Shown here: positions 35,246 through 46,510 of the stretch, piece by piece
How positions within the stretch are numbered: position 1 is the stretch's first letter
How the letters are laid out: each line of letters starts with the position of its first letter
Source: Aurelia coerulea
Taxonomy: Eukaryota > Cnidaria > Scyphozoa > Semaeostomeae > Ulmaridae
Assembly: GCA_039566865.1 (NCBI GenBank)
Contig: CM076959.1
Location: forward strand, 18,894,501-18,958,500
Reading direction: 5' to 3'
Length of the DNA: 64,000 nt
Translations under genes and position numbers: made by a program
The notes under the pieces: model-generated
What the model saw: the letters and a program-made list of their open reading frames with translations, nothing else
Told to the model about the DNA's origin: nothing
Databases searched by the model: none

Positions 35246-35257
35246 AAATACAACAAA

Positions 35258-35306
35258 AAACCAAACTGTTAAAAGCAAAACGTTTCGGTGATAAAATCTT
35301 CATCAG
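35258..35306 (-). ncRNA. Hammerhead-ribozyme-like core
   Basis: The minus strand reads CTGATGA, AGATTTTATCACC, then GAAACG and a downstream AACAGTT. It has CUGANGA and GAAA boxes with a GAU/AUC stem II. The flanks form a partial stem I (UGG then UUUU against AAAA then UUA). It is reminiscent of Penelope-like element ribozymes. Confidence 0.35.
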
Positions 35307-35760
35307 TAAAATTTTACAACTCGTATAAGTAGCCCTTGCCAAACTAGCAAGCAAATGCGGAGGAGGTTGGACCAGCATTGCAAAAAAATGCTGCGTCACA
35401 ACTCTTGATGTATATTTGAAGTCAATGAGAGCGGTCAAGTATATCAATAGTGTAAAACCATATGTATGCAGTTCTTTAGGCTAAACTTAGAACGTTTGCT
35501 CCGGGCAAATTCCTTGACCTAAATTTGTTCTCTCACATCTAAACATAGGATTTCGGTTCTACTGTGATTTCCTAAGACGGATATGGTTTAAATTCCCGTG
35601 CTTGGAGATGTCCAAATCTAAAAAAACCAGGATAAGCCTTCATCACAACAGGCAACAGCTTCTAGTAAACAGTTAAACTGACTTACTTTCGTTAAAGAAA
35701 ATATTGCATTATAATTGGTCAATCGAATTTATCAACTGCATTTGATTGGTTGCAATTTAG

Positions 35761-36029
35761 CCATGGGTAGTTAGACACTGCTGGTGGGCTTCTATGGAGC
35801 AGCGCTGGATAATATGTATCTGCGGGGGAATTTTTTCATAGTACTGCGGAGGAGATATCGGAAGCGAAGAGAGAAGGAGAGAGAAGAATTATTTTTATTT
35901 TAATAGTTTAGTTAATATTTTTGTCCTTTCGATATCTCCTCCGCAGTACTACAAAAAATTTCCCCCGCAGATACATATCATCCAGCGCTCCTCCATAGAA
36001 GCACACCAGCAGTGTCTAACTACCCATGG
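35761..36029. mobile_element. Palindromic MITE, about 100-bp arms
   Basis: ccatgggtagttagacactg at the left and its inverse at the right; the arms include tctgcgggggaatttttt and ctgcggaggagatatcg. A purine-rich loop of about 70 bp lies between them. Strong hairpin. Confidence 0.85.
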
Positions 36030-36073
36030 TTTTATGCGCCAGTGTGAATGGGGTATTTATAAGTCTGCGTTAA

Positions 36074-36339
36074 ACCCTATTGTAGTCCGGGTTCTTTGGG
36101 TCAGACCACTGCCCCGGGGGGGGGGGGGGGCAAAAATTCCCCCTAATTATCTCCAAAACCATAATTAGTATGACATTATAACTTCGTAAAATAGTAATTA
36201 AATAAATTAGGAGTCCAATTATAGACTTTGATACTAACTGGTTGCGTGGTTTGTTGCCAAGCTCTTTTCCCTGTTTCCTCCGTGTTTTATAATCAAAGGG
36301 GGCATTTTTTGCCCCCCCCCCAGGTCGGGTACAATAGGG
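36074..36339. mobile_element. TTAA MITE, CCCTATTGTA ends
   Basis: ACCCTATTGTA at the left and TACAATAGGG at the right lie between TTAA duplications (36070-36073 and 36340-36343). Inside each end are long G or C runs (16 G at 36116, 10 C at 36312), which are themselves inverted. Confidence 0.8.
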
Positions 36340-36455
36340 TTAAGCCGTATTGACATGAGTCTCAGCAACGTGACGCTACATCATTCAATTCAATGCCAAG
36401 AACTGAGACTCATGCAGTCAATCCACTACTAACATTGAAATAGTTCCACAGGCCC

Positions 36456-36837
36456 TGTTGTGAATTGCATGGATTTTATTGTCGTCTTTGTACATAATGT
36501 AGTGCATAATTAGCATAATTAGAGTAGTTTTAGACCGCGAGACTGGAACGAAGAGGAAGGAGTTGAGATTGATTGAGAGTGGACTTGTACGGAGATTTGA
36601 GACTCGACTGACTAGATTGATATAGTTTAGAGTGGAAGATTGAGAGATACGTATTACGTTGAGAATTGGAGGAGAACGATTTATAGACATATGGATACAG
36701 GGTTTTTGTATTGTAAATAGTTTTGTATATATTGTTTGTTTGTTGCGAAAGGACGCCATCAGCTTGTTATATATAATTTGTTCGGATCGCTCGAAGAGAC
36801 TATTTTGAAATTCTTGAATTATTGAAGATCCATAACA
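36456..36837. mobile_element. Solo LTR with 5-bp TSD GGCCC
   Basis: 382 bp starting TGTTGTGAATTG and ending GATCCATAACA, with GGCCC on both sides (36451-36455 and 36838-36842). TG...CA ends and a 5-bp TSD fit an LTR retrotransposon (Gypsy or BEL type) reduced by recombination. No internal region is present. Confidence 0.75.
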
Positions 36838-37126
36838 GGCCCACAGGCTTGAAATCAGCGTTTCCAGGCCAGGTCAGTATAAGCCTAAAGTTCGTCAATC
36901 TTGTGCGTCACTACCAAAACCACATTGAGAGGAGAAGCTAAAATAGCCAGTTTCAAAAAGATTATCGTCATCATCATTGTCAAGATTTTGAATACTCGGA
37001 GTTTCTTACTAGTTTCTTAAAGGTAAGGTTTCATAACAATCTTCATGTTCACTAACTGTGCCCTTGTGAACATTTCAAAACAACGTTTTTCTGTAGCCTC
37101 AATTTTTGCTTTAGACATTACTCAAG

Positions 37127-37371
37127 TAGCCTGCGTCGCAGACCGAATTCCAAAAGGAAAAGGAATAGGAAGATACGGATTCGAAAGTTCCACTGAGTTG
37201 TGATCAACAATGCAGAAAATGGCTGCATGAATTTTGCATTCAAGGAGTATTTTCCTATGCAGCTGCCCTTGTTGCAGCCGGGCAGTTTCCTTGCGTAAGC
37301 ATATTTGTGCAAGAAGCTCTTTACAAGAAGAAGCTCTTTTCCTTTTGGAATTCGGTCTGCGACGCAGGCTA
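37127..37371. mobile_element. MITE with AGCCTGCGTCGCAGACC ends and 11-bp TSD
   Basis: Inverted ends AGCCTGCGTCGCAGACC and GGTCTGCGACGCAGGCT are bounded by ATTACTCAAGT on both sides. The interior is an inverted fragment of the 34.8-kb repeat. The host sequence is a member of the 48-kb repeat family. Confidence 0.75.
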
Positions 37372-37414
37372 TTACTCAAGTAGCTACCTTACAAATGTTG
37401 GAGAGATACGATAC

Positions 37415-37576
37415 GATGAGATACGGTTTTGTCCGAGGAAACTTATGTGTCCCCCCGTGCAGTAGGTTATTGCTCATGCGCCCGTCAGGGTCCCAACTCA
37501 AAACGCTACTGCGCATGAACATTAACCTACTGCACGGGGGGACACATAAGTTTCCTCGGACAAACTGTATCTCGTC
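37415..37576. mobile_element. Palindromic MITE, 53-bp arms
   Basis: The left arm gatgagatacggttttgtcc continues through aaacttatgtgtcccccc and gtgcagtaggtta. The right arm is its near-perfect inverse, with a centre of about 45 bp. It lies in the same host repeat as the preceding element. Confidence 0.85.
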
Positions 37577-38084
37577 TCCCCAAAAAATACACCTTATGAT
37601 GCAACAAACAAGTGAAAATAGAGTGAAGATATGTTAAGGGTTTCCTTTGGACTTGGAGTTTCTTAATGTTTTGGCGATCTGAGAATTGAATTTCTTATTA
37701 TAAGCAATTTCTTAAAAAAAATATTCGTGTATTCAAGATTATTATTTTAGAAACTTCAGCTGTTCACAAGTACAAGTCGTATCTCATCACCATGAAAGAG
37801 TTCTATATTTAGCCCGTTGAGAAGTCGGTGTTTATAAGGGAGGGATTCAAATTTTTCTCAGTCAAGCTCGGATAAGATCGCTGATAAGCCTCAAAATTGC
37901 TGACTGACCGCGGGATTACTATTATTCTCATTTGCAAATTTCGCTGTGACGGTCATATGAAGAAATTGCTCTACTCTCGATAAATAATTCTCGCTCTTCT
38001 ATGCATTTGATCGCTAGGAAGCAAAAGCAATTTTGAGGATTCGCGCTTCTGATTGCGTTGTTAGTGGTTATATGAGGGGCAACA

Positions 38085-38335
38085 GCTCTACGCTTGGCAA
38101 CATAAGCAACTTCTCAAGGACGATTGTTGTAAGACTACGCAATTTTTCGATATTTGACCAACAAAGATTGCTGCACTTGGCAACAAAGCCGGTATTCAAG
38201 GGCTTCTGCTGCATAAGACTACGTTATTCGTCGTTTCTCGATCCACGAAGATCTGTACGCTTGACAACAAAAGCGCACTGTATAAAGAACTGCTGACAGA
38301 AGTCTATAATATTCATCGAGCAGCAACAAAAGCCC
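38085..38335 (+). repeat. Imperfect tandem repeat, about 80 bp by three
   Basis: Three diverged units share cgcttggcaacataagc/cacttggcaacaaagcc/cgcttgacaacaaaagc and aagactacg or a relative. An 87-codon frame here carries the repeat at residue level but has no recognisable domain. It may belong to the 5' flank of the ORF at 38761. Confidence 0.5.
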
Positions 38336-38760
38336 ACTATACAGTAGCCAAGGGAACACTGTAACCTGTTACAACGAAAGCCAGCTAATTAAATCCTCTG
38401 AAATCAGATACACAGGAAGGAGAGGGGTTTTAAGTATTACTTTTGGAACGAAACGCTTATCATTGGATAGCTGTTATTTGAAGACTCATAGCGTGAGTTG
38501 GAAGCCAACTTGTTTACTTCTGAGTTCAAATATCACATCGAAAGACGCTCGTGAATATTTCTAAACTGCAGGACGTTCAAAACAACTTAAACTGAAACGA
38601 TTTGGGGTATCAAGTCAAGACTGTGTGTGAATGACCATTGCGGGTTTTACTTACGTAGAAGATCTGATTTCAAGTCGAGCACAGTTTCGCAATTTGGTCT
38701 GGTCTTGGATATCCCGTTAACTGCAAACAAGAAGAAACTCAGCCCTAAAAAACAGCAATA

Positions 38761-39159
38761 ATGGATCCTGGCAAGTTAGAAGTGCAACGAGGTAACACTT
38801 ATAAAAGCAATATCAACAATAACAGTGTGAGAAGAACGGAGAATAAGTTCACAAGAAGTAGCGACTTTGTTCAGAGCCTTCGGCGAATCGAAGTTGCCGA
38901 GCGAACTGAGAATCGAATAGAGGATAGAAGAATCAAGCGACGGGTTCCAGCAAGTAGCAGGGTTGAAGTAAGGCACAGCAATACTGAGTCAGACAGCAGT
39001 AACACTGACACTGAAGGCAGTGAGACGGAAGCGGGACACAGGAGTGGTAGAAGGGTCAGCTGGGCTGACGAATTAGTCACAGTTCATGAGTACACCAAAG
39101 ACAAGAAGCAAAGGACCTTCTCGTGGCCTTTTCTCTGCATGCCAAGGTTTAGTCTTTAA
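38761..39159 (+). CDS. Small basic Ser/Thr-rich protein with PP1-docking-like motif
   Basis: An uninterrupted 132-codon frame starts in a good context (caataATGG) and ends RFSL then TAA. Residues 1-70 are Arg/Asn/Glu-rich (SLRRIEVAERTENRIEDRR), with no membrane segment. A Ser/Thr/Glu stretch (SNTESDSSNTDTEGSETEA) precedes GRRVSWADELVTVHEY near residues 95-111. RRVSW fits the R/K-x-V/I-x-F/W docking consensus for protein phosphatase 1. In known PP1 subunits it is often followed, as here, by Ala-Asp and then a Val-containing acidic or aromatic stretch. The C-terminus is aromatic and basic (RTFSWPFLCMPRFSL). I infer a disordered regulatory protein, perhaps a PP1 targeting subunit, but recognise no ortholog. 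It appears to be a single exon; a possible AATAAA lies about 1.06 kb downstream (40224). Antisense frames are Leu/Ser shadows. Confidence 0.55.
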   Translation: MDPGKLEVQRGNTYKSNINNNSVRRTENKFTRSSDFVQSLRRIEVAERTENRIEDRRIKRRVPASSRVEVRHSNTESDSSNTDTEGSETEAGHRSGRRVSWADELVTVHEYTKDKKQRTFSWPFLCMPRFSL

Positions 39160-40453
39160 TTTAATCAAAAATTCATAGTTTTAGGACGATCTGAATTGGG
39201 AGAATGAATACCAACTAATGATACCCAGGTTAAGAAAATAACTAGATTGTAAATATTCATGAAGTTTTTTGCTAGTTGACGAAGCTGAAGTACGTCTTGA
39301 CATAAAGGAACCCAAAGGCCAAATTCTAGACCATTGTTTGGTTCATCATTCAACATTGGTTCTAGTGGTTCCAGTTTCAACCAATTTGGTTACCCTGGCT
39401 TTTAACATAATTTAATGGCATCCAACGTCATTGAACTTTGTGGAGGAAATTCTCTCAAGCCATGTCAATGTTAAATGCATGAGATAGGTTAGTTGCGCAG
39501 TGTCGAATAGACATAAACAAAGGGTCATTGGCTGTTAAGGGGCCATCCCGAAATGCACAAATATAAAATATAGCATCACGAGGGGTGGGGGGGGGGATGT
39601 TGTTGCGGGTTTCCAATCAACAAAACAATTCGTGCGGCAGAGAAATGTAGATATTGTTGAAATGTAGAGTTATTTAGTACTTGCCACGGTAAACGATTTA
39701 TACACATTTTATCGTGTCAAGGATGGCCTAAAATCTTTAATTGCCACTGTTCCTTCATGGCTCTTTCGGGGCGATGTATCACATAAAAGGAACCTTAAAC
39801 AAACACACGGAGAGCGAAATTTTTTGTAATTTGAAATGGGGGCAAATGGTGTTTTTAGTTGTTTTGTTAGTAGTTGCCCATTAGTGGCGTTTACAAGGGC
39901 CTTCTTAGAAGGCGCTTATGGTCTGTCTGTCTTATGTTGTACGTCTGCTGTAGCAGGTGTGCCAAAAATTTGCATGGATTCTCAGGCTTGAAACCTTTCC
40001 TTCCACACCCTCCCTCCCAGATGCTCGGAAAATACGAGCAACGCTTTTCTAGCAAGAGCACCCTCCCACACATCACGACTTGTCGGGGCCGCTCTGTAAT
40101 TGGGAAGTGGGAAAATCTTCACCCTAAATGTGGGATTGTTCGCGTCGTTTGGAACGATGTGTGGGCTGTAATATTCCACCAGCTTTCAGGTAGTCAATAT
40201 TTAAGTGTGATTTCTCTTGTGTAAATAAAAGTTAGCTTTTAAGCAAGTACAAATGTAAATGCAAGCTATGGAATTGTATTATTGATTCTACGGTAACTGT
40301 GTAATTTGATTATGCTTGTAGTATTGTAAATGATATGACAGGTTTTTTAAATGCCAAAAGAAACAAAGAATTAATGCTTTTAATTGAAGATTGTCTCTCA
40401 TTAAGACAGGCCTTACACATACGCTTTTAAACAAGAAACTTAGCTCTGGGGTT
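39160..40453. other. Possible 3' UTR and intergenic DNA
   Basis: There is no further coding frame I can support. It contains a G-rich run at 39585-39597 and taaataaaag at 40223, which could end the 38761 transcript. Confidence 0.35.
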
Positions 40454-40500
40454 TGTAGCCTGCGTGCAGCCTCAACTCCTCCTCAAAGAGTTGAGGCCAC
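40454..40500. repeat. Short GTAGCCTGCGTGCAGCC palindromic repeat
   Basis: gtagcctgcgtgcagcctca and its partial inverse form a mini foldback. Relatives lie at 43613-43678 and 44300-44359, the last having a clear inverse end, gctgcacgcaggctac. Such sequences are abundant in anthozoan genomes as I remember them. Confidence 0.65.
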
Positions 40501-40883
40501 GGGGCTTGCTGTAAGTTTCTTAACATTTAAAGGGAATCTACCCATATGTAAGTCTTTGGTAAAAACAGCCATGCAAAGACAAAAGGCTATGAACCATATT
40601 TCGGTAACTGATCTGCATCAACAGGAAATACTGGTATCTAATAGGCTAGAATTTTACCACAAGTGAGTGCTTACATTCCCTTTAGGGACATTTTTGCTGC
40701 CAAAAGTTCCTATGGGTTCTCAAATTTTGAACCCTCTATTTAATAGATTATCATTATCTTGTTCTTCGGGGGAGAGTCGAATAGTCGATAAAACTACGAC
40801 AAGGAAGATCCTATTCTGAGCAATAGTACTATATTAGCCTTAAGGCTATTTCTTGCGATTTCCCATGTGAACTTTGAATCTTA

Positions 40884-40952
40884 CTACCCTGGGTACCAGA
40901 CTCTCTCTCTCTCTCTAACATTTTAATGTTAGAGTCTGGTACCCAAGGTAGA
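40884..40952. repeat. Hairpin around a (CT)n tract
   Basis: ctaccctgggtaccagactc is inverted after a CT run and a short aacattttaatgtt palindrome as gagtctggtacccaaggtag. Stem of about 22 bp. Confidence 0.8.
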
Positions 40953-41118
40953 ATCTTGCATGATTTAAGAGCTTTGCAAGGACGTAGGCAAATTATTTAA
41001 GTAGAATTTTGGGGAATAATTGAAGTTGATAATCAGATCAGTTCCTGTGATATCGCAGCATGCTTTAAAACGAGGCAACATGTAAAAGCAAATTCCCACC
41101 AGCTCAAAGCAATTTCAA

Positions 41119-41473
41119 GTGTCAATTAAATACGACATAAACACGATCTTTAAATCACCTGCCGTTTTAAATAGATAAAACGGCAGGAGTTCACAAGCTC
41201 TTTCATATCAAACGGCAGAAAAACGACTTGATTTAAGCATCGTATTTCTGCCTCATTTAATTAATCAATTCTAGGCCATGGTCCGCGGTTTCTACGTGTG
41301 ATCAGCCACTGCGCTTGTGCATTTTGAAAAATGCCCATTCTAAAACCATTTTGAATTCAATCTGACACGGCAAAAAACGGTGTTTAAATCAGATTTTTAG
41401 ACACGGCAGATTCTGCCGTTTTTAATGCAGTTCGATTCGACAAGGCAAAAAGAACCATGTTTAAAATAGGCCT
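41119..41473. mobile_element. Foldback MITE, second copy of the 12.7-kb family
   Basis: Inverse of 12699-13114: cacctgccgttttaaatag, ttctaggccatggtcc and gtgatcagccactg recur, as do the TTTAAATCAGATTTTTAGACA and CCGTTTTT motifs. The left outer end is lost. Confidence 0.75.
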
Positions 41474-41582
41474 ATGTTGACGCGAATGCACAAAAAGACA
41501 TTTTTAAGATCAGTGATATAATGAGGTTTTTGGGTCACCCTGCAGTCGTTTTGTTAAATATTTCCCTTGATGAAACATCTTA

Positions 41583-41945
41583 GGGCCTGTTTATATTAGG
41601 AAAAACACCTCACCTGCCAGACCCAGGGCTGGCAGGCGAGGTAAATCTCAGCCACTGAGATATTTACCTCGCCTGTCAGCCCCTGGGCTGAGAGGCGAGG
41701 TGGAGTAAAGTCTCTCATCCGTGAAATCAGAACGAATTAACCAATAGAAATCAACGAATAAAGCCAATACACCTCACCATACCGGTAGTGTTTCGTTTAT
41801 ATGGAAAAATTTCACCTCGCTGAGGTGAGATTCCACCTCTGGTGAGTTGGGATCTCACTATACCGGTGGTATTGCGTTTGTCATATAAACGCGAAATGAA
41901 AAATCAATGGGATTCCATAGGTGTTTTCCCCATCTAAACAGGCCC
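41583..41945. mobile_element. PIF/Harbinger-like MITE, TTA TSD
   Basis: The ends GGGCCTGTTTATATTAGGAA and the inverse of CCCATCTAAACAGGCCC are flanked by TTA at 41580-41582 and 41946-41948. The interior contains nested inverted copies of cacctcgcc/ggcgaggt. 363 bp, non-coding. The TTA duplication indicates PIF/Harbinger. Confidence 0.8.
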
Positions 41946-41949
41946 TTAG

Positions 41950-44648
41950 TATAATTTTTTAAATAAACGATTCTTATCAATAACGCCTCCATCTAATAAA
42001 AGCCACACCAAGTGTCTTTAAATCTTAATCAATGCTGAGGGCGTTTAACAGATGAGATACGGTAAAAAACATGTTTTCGGTACGTTAATCTGCAGTAACG
42101 AACAACATTTTCGGACATTTATGGGACAGCTTAATACGAAATCAAGCAATCTTGGATTCTAGAGTTCACAATAAAGAAAAAACCGACTGTTATTAATCAT
42201 GACTAGGATTTAAGTCAAATTCTAGACCAGATCATTCCTATTAGCTACTGCGCAGACTATATTCCCTTAGGTAAAAATCTTCTCACTTTTTCAATCACTT
42301 CTAAGCTGTCAACTGAGCTGCGTTCAATTTTCAAAGTTTATTGGGATTCACTCTTATCTTGCCGTAACTGTCGACGTCAACAGTCTGTTTGCGATTTCTG
42401 AATGTCAATGTATTTGCATTTAATTTCAATTTATTACCCAAAATGGTAGTATCTTTCTACAAACACACCTTTAAAACAATACACGACTACACGGGGATTT
42501 AACTTGCGTCAGAGGGTTCAAAATTGGACTGACAATTTGTATTTGTTCAACGTTTTTAATCTGATGCATTTTTTTTCACCATAAACATCATCCAATTCAG
42601 TGCCGAAAACTGAGACTCATGTAATCAGTCTAGTTCAAATTTAGAATTGCAACCACTCTTTTGGAATAAACTTTTGAGCTTATGTATCGGTATAACATTG
42701 GATCTCTGTAACAGATCAGCATCACCTCTGCATTTTTACTGTATCCATAAATACTTTTGTTTCTCATCTTTGGAACAATGTTGTTCTAGGGCAGTGTTAA
42801 CGCTCTTGAAACGTAAAACTTTACAACGGATCAGTGTAAACGTGGTATGAAGGCTGATTTCCAGTCAATGGAATTTTCTGAGCGAGCGGAATCTTACACA
42901 AACACAATAAAAGGTCGCTCACCCATAACATTCTATTCAATTTCAGAGCGACACTTTCTTTCTTAACTGAAGTTCGTGAGTCTCCGCAAGGGTCCTTTGA
43001 GAGTGAAAACATTACGGATTTATGGGTGCGCTTTTTCAAGAATCTCTCAGATTTATGGGTATACCATTTCCTTAGCTGTCTTCGATGTGTGAGCATGGTT
43101 CTTTTTTAAAGCATCCTTTCTAACAGCATACCCATAAATCCTTTATTCCTCAGATGCCCTACCTTGGATTTAAGGATACCCCAATTGGCAACCCAGTAAT
43201 ACCTCTACTGAAAATGCCCCATTTCTGAGGTTTTGACAATTCCTACTGCATCCCAGAGGGCCGGGGTAGCTTTTATATACGCTTTTGCGGGGTGCGCCAT
43301 TTTCCTTAGGGTAGTTCTTTCGACATCTAAAATAATTTTATAGGTGCTATGTTCAACTTTTATAACATCTTCCATTTTTATTTCAGGGGCATCAGTTTGA
43401 AAAATTGCAGTTTTCGTTGGTGTTACGTAGATTGATTACAGGTTCATTGTTATCGCTATTGATCAACTGATGGACGCCATAACTGATGGACCACTTGCAG
43501 CGTAGTGCCGTCATCCAATTCAATTAACTAAGCGGAAATGGGGACTTAAGTAGTTAATCTAGTTGTTACGGTCCAGAAATGATGCTCATTGAGAGCCGTG
43601 TTTCAGGTAATATAGCCTACGTGCAGCCTCGCCACACTTTCGCGGAGGAGTGCTGAGGCTGCAGCTGCACGCTGCTAGCTTATGTAACACCTCTGGTAAT
43701 ACGTTATGTAATACCTTGTGTAATACTGTAAATCAAAAACTGTTTTTCGACATCGAAATTAATTCTCCATTTCAATTTTCAATCCGTTTTTGCAGAGTCA
43801 ATTGGCAAGCTTCTCAGTTGACTCTGGTTTTTGACATTGCAATATTTTAGGTGTTTTTCTTTTCAGTATTTCAAGCGCTTATGGAAATTCGGGATAAGGT
43901 AATATTGTTGATCAAGTTTCGAATTCAGGCCAGGATTTGACCCTGAAAATAATCTGGCTACACAAATTTCGGGCGAGAAATCAGCTGGACTTACAAACAA
44001 GAATTGAAATGTCATGCAACTTAAGCCGTGGATCATAAAGCTGCAGTCACAATAAATAATTGATATTTAACAGTGTTTGGCTGCAGAATAACTCCCACTC
44101 TCTACTGAAAGTAAGTGTTCCTACAACCTGTTTGAGGCTACGTATGGGACTTGGGGCTAGACTAATTACAAGTTCGTAGTTATCGCTACTGATAGACTGA
44201 TGGACGTGTTGCTGTTGTTGTTGTTGTCATTGTTGCGATAACTGGGATTATCTCATGAGTCTAACTTGGGGCTCGAAATCCAGCTGTATTTCCAAAATCG
44301 TAGCCTGCGCACAGCCTCAACTCCTCCTGGAAGGAAAGTTGACGCTGCACGCAGGCTACAAAATCGTACATGATGTTAAAAATGTGATAGCAGAGAAAAA
44401 TATCTTCACTTGCAATGTATCTGCAGGGCGATATGAAATGCGCAGTTCCGTTTCGATATTGATTTAGGCCCGATCGGAGAGCATGTCTTAGGCCTAATTT
44501 GCTCAATCAGATCTCACATGTATCGGTGCTTGTTTCTAGCTTGGTTCTCTACGACAAATTGCTCACACCTTACTGGCATGTAGTACCTTTAAACTTTCCA
44601 TGGCATTTATTGTCTTTACAGCTCTGTAAATATCATCCTTTTCCGCGT
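41950..44648. other. Intergenic with scattered short repeats
   Basis: No gene is supported. It holds the short palindromes at 43613-43678 and 44300-44359 and two copies of the gttatcgctattgat word (43430-43485 and 44160-44206). It also holds a dispersed gagactcatgtaatcagtc word at about 42610 that recurs near 47005 and, weaker, near 36405. Confidence 0.5.
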
Positions 44649-44652
44649 TTAA

Positions 44653-44859
44653 AGGCAGTCTGTCACACATCTGATTGGCTGCAATAAAGTCAGAGCTCAA
44701 CGCAAGGGATGTCTTTGTGACTCTGTGCACTTGAAACAAAGGAGGGCTGATCGTTAGCACTTTCTACGGCCGTAGAAAGTCAGTAGGATTAGCAGACATT
44801 AAATTCTCCTATTCTTTGTATAGTCCTTATCACCCAATCAGATGCATGACAGACTGCCT
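44653..44859. mobile_element. TTAA MITE, AGGCAGTCTGTCA ends
   Basis: AGGCAGTCTGTCACACATCT at the left and the inverse of GATGCATGACAGACTGCCT at the right lie between TTAA duplications (44649-44652 and 44860-44863). The centre is a perfect palindrome, actttctacggccgtagaaagt, at about 44760. Confidence 0.85.
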
Positions 44860-44863
44860 TTAA

Positions 44864-45571
44864 TTGCCTAGAATTTGGCATCCACAGCGGATTTTCCCTC
44901 GCAGCGATTTTTATCTTCAACGGAACTGCACATTGGTTTGTCTTCGCATTTCATATCACCCTTGGTATCTGCTGCTATTTGCCTGCGTTAGCGAGAGAGT
45001 CATGCATTTTCGGCAGTTTAGCTTGTACAGCCCCATTAGCAATGGATCTTTAACTTATAAAGCTTAATAACTTGTCTCCAGTTTTTGCTTGTAACGTCAT
45101 CAAACTGACGAATACTTGTGGCAAGGAACATCAGAGTTTCCTTCTGCGCACGTTTCCTTCAATATTAGAGAATACTTTGAAACAAGAAAGCATCAATCAC
45201 GCTAGAAACTTATTTTACAAAAGTACTATCAAAAAGTTCAAGCCACTATCTATCAAATTAAAACTGAACTAACAAAATAACTTTTTACATTCTAATTCTT
45301 AATAAATGTATTTCACGTTTGAAATAATAAAATTTACAGTTCAGTTGGATCTGTGCTGCTCCAAAAAGTTTGATACCCAACGCTGTTCTCATCTCTCTAA
45401 ATTTTTAGCGATAAGAGCAACAATTTACCGCCATGTCGTTTAAATTGATTTTCAGCTTTGGTATTTCACCACACATTTCTTCATTTCATCACATTTTGTG
45501 CTATTTCAAGGTGCATTTTACAATTTTACCCATTCTGGCGACTAAAGATGCCACAAAGATAATTTGCAGTA
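44864..45571. other. Intergenic, no gene seen
   Basis: Short frames at 44864 and 45072 have no recognisable domain or splice support. Confidence 0.45.
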
Positions 45572-46156
45572 CCGGGTGTCCCAAAAAATGTGTACGGATT
45601 TGGTGATGTGAATTTAGCTTAAATCAATGTCTAATCATTCTACAAATGTTCCTCGATCGTTAACTTGAACGAAGGTAACTCGTCTGTTGGTATTGATGCC
45701 TTGAGAGCAGACATGTTAATCTTCAAAGTTTAAATTTACCTCTTCCTGCAAACCGGAGCTTTAGCCTTTTGGCCAAAGCAAATTCTTAAGGCACAGCGTA
45801 TAAATCAACAATAGCCTTGATAAAATTTGAACAATATTAGATCTTGTGATATTCTGTTTTCCAGAAGTCACCCATTGGGCAGTTTCTTAATTTTTCATCA
45901 AGTTCAGTTCTTAATTTCGATGTGCTTCAGGAGCTTGCTTAGGCCAAAAGGCCAAAGCTCTGGTTTGTAGGTGGACGCAAATTTGAGCTTTCAATAATGA
46001 TATTTCTACTCTCAAAGCACCAATACCAACACACGAAGTATCTATGTTCAAGTTAACTATCGAGGCACATTTTGAGATTGATTAGCCATTGATTGAAGCT
46101 AAATTCACATCGCTGGAGTCAACCAAATCTGTATACTTGGGTTTTGGGACACCCGG
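45572..46156. mobile_element. Mariner-like MITE, family M2, intact
   Basis: CCGGGTGTCCCAAAAAATGT at the left and TTTTGGGACACCCGG at the right, flanked by TA (45570-45571 and 46157-46158). Long inner arms pair through gatgtgaatttagcttaaat and its inverse. 585 bp. It is related to 30618-31198. Confidence 0.85.
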
Positions 46157-46510
46157 TACAGTACGAACTCTTTTTAGCCCCCATCTAATAGGTGACCCCT
46201 CTCAAATAAGCCCTCCCTTCTGAGCCAAAATTCTGGATAGGCCCCCCTCGCTATTACGCTCATCCTACAAACCAGTGCAAGACGTTTGCAAAGGTCTTCT
46301 AATCATTTAGCTGAATGTTTTCATTTTGTTTTGATTAAAACTGCGTTGAATTTGTGTAACTGACTTGCAAAATTGTATGTTGGTTTCGAAAAATATTAGA
46401 TAAAGACCAAAAATGCTATCATCTGTAGCTTTTCATTTGAATTTATGAATAAGACCCCCCTCTGAAAATAAATAAGCCCCTCAGGGAGTTTATCTGTCCT
46501 GCCCTGTCTA

